Position numbers and translations under genes: made by a program. This document shows, piece after piece, positions 59,608-64,000 of a DNA stretch of 64,000 bases (positions are counted from its first letter, which is position 1; each line of letters starts with the position of its first letter). The stretch comes from Symbiodinium sp. CCMP2592 (Eukaryota > Sar > Dinophyceae > Suessiales > Symbiodiniaceae), in assembly GCA_905221615.1 (NCBI GenBank), contig CAJNDT010005924.1:120060-184059 (forward strand), given 5' to 3'. Below the pieces are notes generated by a model that was not told the DNA's origin, did not search any database, and worked only from the letters and a program-made list of their open reading frames with translations.

Positions 59608-59756
59608 CCTATAGTCTCCATTGTACTGACATATCCCTACAAGTTAAACTTTTAGCCTCCTTATTATAGTTCTCATTCAATCCTGCAAAGTTAAAGTCCT
59701 AAGAGCCAACCAGAAGACGCCAAGAACAAAAGGAACTACAATTGAGACGATGGGTA
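59606..59756. repeat. PE-K element with nested PE-L
   Basis: TACCTATAGTCTCCATTGTA ... AAAAGGAACTACAATTGAG...GGGTA, interrupted by an 85-bp PE-L copy (59,626-59,710). The PE-L copy shares CTGAC, TTTTAGCCTCCTTATTATAG and AAGTCCTAAGAGCCAAC with the intron at 31.4 kb. Confidence 0.8.
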
Positions 59757-59857
59757 CGGTTGATGCTCTAAATCCTGCATTACCCATATTAAGGAATGTA
59801 CCATAATTCCCATAGTTTAGGGCCCTTAAGGTAATGCAGGGTTTATATCATCAACCG
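59757..59857. repeat. PE-D element with TA duplication
   Basis: CGGTTGATGCTCTAAATCC and TTATATCATCAACCG, TA on both sides; the left TA is the last TA of PE-K. Confidence 0.9.
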
Positions 59858-59863
59858 TAGTAT

Positions 59864-59965
59864 TCTAAGTAGGTTATAAGTAGAGTTATAAGTACCCTGA
59901 ATGGAGTTACCCCAGTTATAACCCTACTTATGAACGACTTACTAAGTCCCCTGCCCTTCCAAGTA
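59864..59965. repeat. PE-A' element, left end missing
   Basis: CTAAGTAGGTTATAAGTAGAG ... GTCCCCTGCCCTTCCAAGTA. Confidence 0.8.
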
Positions 59966-60097
59966 TTCGATTATTCGGCTTTAACTGGTCTTTTGGTACG
60001 GCTGCTTTGGCCCAAGGAGGTTCTCGCAGCTTCTGCACTCATAGGATTGTAGTTGCTTCATGGCTCCATAAGGTTCAGAATAGTTCACGGTGTGTAG

Positions 60098-60185
60098 TGA
60101 GCCCCAGAAAGTTGGACCATGGATGTAGGATGAATAGTGCTGGGAGTCCTCAAGGCACGAGGATTTTGATGTTCCAACTGCTCTA
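60098..60185. repeat. partial PE-J element
   Basis: CCCCAGAAAGTTGGACCATGG and TGATGTTCCAACTGCTCT. Confidence 0.55.
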
Positions 60186-60321
60186 GGGTTTAGCATGGCT
60201 TAGCAATGTTGAGCATTTAGGGCGGGCTTGGGCTCGAGCTATACCGACGGCCTCTTCCTGACTTTCGTGCCAGCGATCTGGAACCAACGATGCGCCGCTC
60301 TTGTGGCTGCCTAGGCCGTTT

Positions 60322-60402
60322 CCTAAACCCTAAACCCTAAACCCTAAACCCTAAACCCTAAACCCTAAACCCTAAACCCTAAACCCTAAACCCTAAACCC
60401 TA
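60322..60402 (-). repeat. perfect (CCCTAAA) array, about 11 units
   Basis: Uninterrupted telomere-type repeat, C-rich strand on plus. Confidence 0.95.
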
Positions 60403-60502
60403 CAAAGCCCAAACTGGATCAGATAAACCCCGAGTCTTCTGCACCGAAAGCTGTAGAGTACAGGCCCGCTTGAATATGCGAACCGTGAACCCGAAACACG
60501 AG

Positions 60503-60575
60503 GGTTTAGGGGTTTAGGGTTTAGGGTTTAGGGTTTAGGGTTTAGGGGTTTAGGGTTTAGGGTTTAGGGTTTAGG
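60503..60575 (+). repeat. TTTAGGG array, about 10 units
   Basis: Near-perfect TTTAGGG units, inverted relative to the array 100 bp to the left. Confidence 0.95.
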
Positions 60576-60699
60576 TACCGAACATTGAAGTCGAAAGGGG
60601 TGGTGTCTTTCCTTATCGGAATCCGGACAAATTCGACCTTCCTGGGAGAACTGCGCAAGGTCTATGATTCGGCGGGGTTCAAAAGAGCGCCCTAAACCC

Positions 60700-60813
60700 T
60701 ACTTGGAGCTTCATGGGTAGTTATCAGTAGCGTTATAAGTAGGATAACTATGGTTAGAACCTTTATTAGGGGACTTATAACCCCACTTATCACTGCCCAT
60801 GAGCCTCCAAGTA
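60700..60813. repeat. PE-B palindromic element
   Basis: TACTTGGAGCTTCATGGGTAG and CTGCCCATGAGCCTCCAAGTA. Confidence 0.9.
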
Positions 60814-60958
60814 AATGATATCATGGCTTGTTTCCTGCTCGGACCGCTTCCTGCCCATTCCGCGTTTTGAAATCGAAGCTCACACTTCGTCTGGAACGGG
60901 GCTGGGGAATGTACTATAGGGGCTATGATGAGACTTGGGGTATATGGTATAGTAGAAT

Positions 60959-60964
<6 letters not shown>

Positions 60965-60999
<35 letters not shown>

Positions 61000-61000
61000 T
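60965..61000. repeat. AT dinucleotide repeat
   Basis: (TG)n then (TA)n. Confidence 0.85.
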
Positions 61001-61024
61001 ACTACTCTTAAGGATGCCGCCGGA

Positions 61025-61130
61025 AGAATCTTGGCGATGATTCCTTGAACTTTTAAGGGATCGCTGCTATTCTCAAATACAGCACTCTCAGCGCCGCACT
61101 CAGGCTGCTCCAGATCCTGGGTCGGACTGG
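61025..61130 (-). CDS. candidate exon, unknown protein
   Basis: The frame reads ASPTQDLEQPECGAESAVFE NSSDPLK. Bounded on the upstream side by TTAAG. No family recognised. Confidence 0.3.
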
Positions 61131-61195
61131 CTTAAGGTTTAGGGTTGTAGGGTTTAGGGTTTTAGGGTTCAGGGTTTTAGGGTTTAGGGTTTCGG

Positions 61196-61272
61196 GGTCC
61201 ATGTACCCAAATAGTATATAAAGTACTCCTCTATGGTACATTGGGCCTAAAATCTATACTATTTGGATACAT
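61196..61272. repeat. short PE-C element
   Basis: GGGTCCATGTACCCAAATAG and CTATTTGGATACAT. Confidence 0.75.
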
Positions 61273-61429
61273 CGCGGCAACACGGGGGCCTTGATAATTA
61301 GAACAGGGCTTTGGGCCACATTACGCTGTAACTGTAACCTGTGTTGCGTTCAGAAGCGTTGTTGAACCCGTATGATTGTGCAACTCGAAGGGGTCCAAGT
61401 ATTCGGTCACCTTAAAATGGTTCATTTAA

Positions 61430-61560
61430 GGCTTCCTCTTAAAGGGTTGCCTTCAAATGGATCCTGTAAAGGGCTCCTTTATGGGTTGCTTTTCAAGGGA
61501 TCCTGGTTAAGGGTTGGTTCCTTTAAGGGTTCCTTTAAAATGATCCAGTCTTATTGCAAG
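61430..61560. repeat. PE-M minisatellite
   Basis: Six degenerate units of AAAGGGTTCCTTTAAGGGATCC type. Confidence 0.7.
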
Positions 61561-62195
61561 GGGGTTGAAAGTTGTACGGCTTGTTAGGTCCAGGGTTTGG
61601 GATTCTCTTGTCAGGCCTGTGTCATACTTCGGGGTATGAGCCTTCGGGTTGTCTGAGCGTTGGGAGCAGCCGTAGGCGTCTCTGAACTCAAGCCCCAAAG
61701 CAATTCTAGAGTCTATGCGGCCCTATACCCAGACTACGCCCCCTCCAAATCCAAAGCAGGCCACCCTGCTGCAAAGCCCACCCAGAGTCCCAGAACCCGA
61801 GACTGTGGTTTAGGGTCGGGAATGCATCGCTCTAAACCCTAAACCCTAAACCCCAAATGTCGGAGAACATGCAGTTTCTGCGAGCCTCACGGGACCCTAG
61901 AGACCTAAACCGGTCCCAGACTCGATGCAGGGCCGTAGTCCAGCAGCCGGCGGGCCGTAATCTGACTCTAATGCTTTGCTTTGGGAGTTCAGGGCTTTCG
62001 GCTTTGATTGTCTTCAAAACGTAGGGTGGGTTGGGAGTTTATGAGGGATCTGTGAGGAATCTTGTCATACCAAGCTGCTAGTCATTTAGCCCCTCTATTC
62101 CGTGTTTGCGGGGCTTTGAATTTGGGTTAATCTCCATACCAGCCTCAGAAACCTGATAAAGAGACTATGTTTAATCGTCTCTTGGGCAACTCTAG

Positions 62196-62287
62196 GTCTT
62201 TTCTGCTCGCGCGCCCGAGGATTCGGGGATCTAAGGGCGGAGACGTCTCGCTGCAGCTACACTCCAAGGGCTTCATGATCATTCTTG
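62196..62287 (+). CDS. candidate exon, unknown protein
   Basis: CTAG|G acceptor and CTTG|GTAATT donor bound the frame SFLLARPRIRGSKGGDVSLQ LHSKGFMIIL. The next exon was not found. No family recognised. Confidence 0.45.
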
Positions 62288-62337
62288 GTAATTCTTTGTG
62301 GTGGGGACAAGCAGGATGGGGATGAAGAGGGGGGGGG

Positions 62338-62430
62338 GCTGGTTGTCCAAATTAGGGTCCCTTTTTGGGTCCCTATTATCATACGGCACCTATTTTTTAG
62401 GATACCCAAAATGGGACCATAATTTTTGGC
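62338..62430. repeat. PE-G palindromic element (diverged)
   Basis: GGGGCTGGTTGTCCAAATTAGG and CCATAATTTTTGGCTGGG, with CATACGGCACCTA core. Confidence 0.7.
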
Positions 62431-62502
62431 TGGGCGTGTTTATGAGAGAATAGCAACAAGAAGGAATCCTAAAGAGGTAGCGGCAGTAGCCATTCAGGCT
62501 TC

Positions 62503-62729
62503 TACTTGGAGGATCATGGGACTTAGTAAGGGTTCCTTAAAAGGGCTCTTTAAGGGGATCTATAGGGTTCCTTAAAGGGATCTACAGGGTTTACGGTTGA
62601 GGGTCTACTTGGAGGATCATGGGACTTAGTAAGTAAGGTTATAAGTACCTTAATTGGGGTTATAAGTAGTTATAAGTAGAGTTACCCTAATTATAGCCCT
62701 AGTTATTAAGTCCCATGATCCTTTAAGTA
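62503..62729. repeat. PE-A half, PE-M units, then full PE-A
   Basis: A lone left arm TACTTGGAGGATCATGGGAC (62,503), PE-M units, then a full PE-A at 62,606-62,729. PE-M units follow to 62,800. Confidence 0.85.
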
Positions 62730-62865
62730 AACCCCTAAACCCTAAACCCCATAGATCCCTTTAAGGAACCCTATAGATCCCTTTCAAAGAGCCCTAGTTA
62801 CTAAGGCCTGAGGGACCTCAGGTCTAAGGTCTGGGGTCTTAGACCCTAAACCCAGGGTCGTTTAA

Positions 62866-63068
62866 TACAGGGGCCTCAATAATTACCCATACTACGGTTG
62901 ATGATATATATATATATATATCCTGCATTACCTTAAGGACCCTAAACTATGGTGTATATTCCTTATTATGGGTAATGCAGGACGTATAGCATCAACTGTA
63001 TTTTGTGGGGTTCCGTATTGTATTTATAGTATAACAATATGCCCCCAAACCCTATTCTAATTATCAAT
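62866..63068. repeat. PE-H element with nested PE-D
   Basis: TACAGGGGCCTCAATAATTA ... CCAAACCCTATTCTAATTATCAA is PE-H. A PE-D copy (62,895-62,998) with TA on both sides interrupts it. Confidence 0.8.
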
Positions 63069-63162
63069 TACCCTAAGGCCCCAAAGTAGTTCCTTTTTGG
63101 GGTTCGTATATAGAATCCTACAAGGTAATCCCAAAAAGGAACTACTATGGAGCCTCTGGGTA
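63069..63162. repeat. PE-K palindromic element
   Basis: TACCCTAAGGCCCCAAAGTAG and CTACTATGGAGCCTCTGGGTA. Confidence 0.9.
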
Positions 63163-63225
63163 AGGCCCTATACTAGGCTTCGAGTTCTAGGCTTTCGGGT
63201 TCCAGGGTTTGGGGCTTAGGGTTTT

Positions 63226-63418
63226 GTACCCAGAGAGCCCAGTACCTAGGGTTCCTTTAAAGGGATCTATAAGGGATCTATAAGGTTTAGGGTATAGGGT
63301 TTAGGGTTTAGGGGACTCCAATACCCCCTAATTAAGGAATGTGGCTTAAGTTATATAGGGCTTCATATTATGATTTACGCTATATTCCTTAATTAAGGGG
63401 TATTGCGCTCTCTGGGTA
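63226..63418. repeat. PE-E element split by PE-M and TTTAGGG units
   Basis: TACCCAGAGAGCCC is separated from GGACTCCAATACCCCCTAATT by about 60 bp of PE-M and TTTAGGG. The right arm ends TTGCGCTCTCTGGGTA. Confidence 0.8.
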
Positions 63419-63555
63419 GGGTTCAGGGTTTACGTTGTAGGCTTCAGGGTTGGGGCTCAGGGAGGGCTTCAACCCTACACCCTGAACCCTAATTCAACCC
63501 TAAAGCCTGAACGCTAAACCCTGAACCCTAAGCCCTAAACCCAGGATATGCTACC

Positions 63556-63665
63556 CTAAGGGTCCATGTACCTAAATAGTATATACATTGGCCTTAAAGT
63601 ACTCGCTATATGGGTACATTGGGCCCAATTTAAAGTATATACTATTTGGGTACATGGACCCTTAG
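63556..63665. repeat. PE-C palindromic element
   Basis: CTAAGGGTCCATGTACC and GGTACATGGACCCTTAG. GCTACC stands just outside both ends. Confidence 0.9.
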
Positions 63666-63764
63666 GGCTACCGTAAGGTTCAAGGTTTGGGCTGAAGGAG
63701 GGAGGGGGAGTTCCTGGTCGAGTTTCGGCCCCAGACCTGACATTTCGATACCTACGCCACACTG

Positions 63765-63985
63765 TACTTGGAGGACCATAGGACTTATAGGGTTATAATT
63801 AGGGTAACTCTACTTATAACTACTTATAACCCCAATTAAGGTACTTATAACCTTACTTACTAAGTCCCATGATCCTCCAAGTAGACCCTCAACCGTAAAC
63901 CCTGTAGATCCCTTTAAGGAACCCTATAGATCCCCTTAAAGAGCCCTTTTAAGGAACCCTTACTAAGTCCCATGATCCTCCAAGC
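63765..63985. repeat. PE-A element, PE-M units and PE-A right half
   Basis: Full PE-A at 63,765-63,883, then PE-M units, then the isolated end TACTAAGTCCCATGATCCTCC. Same order as at 6.5-6.7 kb. Confidence 0.85.
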
Positions 63986-64000
63986 AGGCCTTAGACCCCT

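Noticed and set aside
60322..60575. Telomere fusion point
   Set aside because: The order is CCCTAAA then TTTAGGG, the opposite of a head-to-head fusion, and unique sequence separates the arrays.

Overview
The window looks like nuclear DNA of a dinoflagellate, probably a Symbiodiniaceae-like or Polarella-like lineage. The evidence is a Ty1/copia polyprotein with a CCCH rather than CCHC gag finger, TTTAGGG telomere-type repeats scattered through non-coding DNA, tiny exons joined by GT-, GC- and GA-type introns, and membrane proteins with motifs I associate with dinoflagellates. No bacterial operons, rRNA, tRNA or CRISPR array were seen. All calls are by eye; no database search was possible.

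Layout. 0.5-12 kb: simple repeats, interstitial telomeric repeats, many 75-165 bp palindromes and several exon groups (two-exon membrane protein at 3.3-4.0 kb, minus-strand exons at 9.1-9.4 kb, EF-hand gene at 10.2-11.3 kb). 13,082-22,008: a structurally complete LTR retrotransposon on the minus strand with identical 370-bp LTRs, a TTCAT target duplication, a half-tRNA-type primer site and a polypurine tract. Its polyprotein carries a 2OG-Fe(II) dioxygenase-like domain between protease and integrase and is broken once, by a +1 shift in the integrase. 22-29 kb: satellite and minisatellite DNA, including a 73-bp array that turns into an 84-bp array. 30.2-32.1 kb: a TIR-like multi-pass membrane protein gene. 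33.8-43.9 kb: exons of a voltage-gated cation channel on the minus strand, with an RxxRxxRxxR S4 segment. 45-51 kb: more minus-strand exons. 52-63 kb: short exons on both strands embedded in dense palindromes.

The most unusual content is the palindrome system. At least twenty families of short imperfect palindromes (called PE-A, PE-B and so on here) occur in about 80 copies, nested in one another, often with TA or 4-5 bp target duplications. Several copies lie exactly between coding segments and start with GT or GC and end with AG at exon junctions that keep frame (PE-I at 3.8, 54.8 and 57.9 kb; PE-L at 31.4 kb; PE-E at 33.9 kb; PE-J at 43.8 kb). I infer that these are introner elements: DNA-transposon-like hairpins that create spliceosomal introns and also accumulate between genes. 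Many of the genes here are visible only once these introns are recognised, so exon lists are incomplete and gene ends are mostly unknown.
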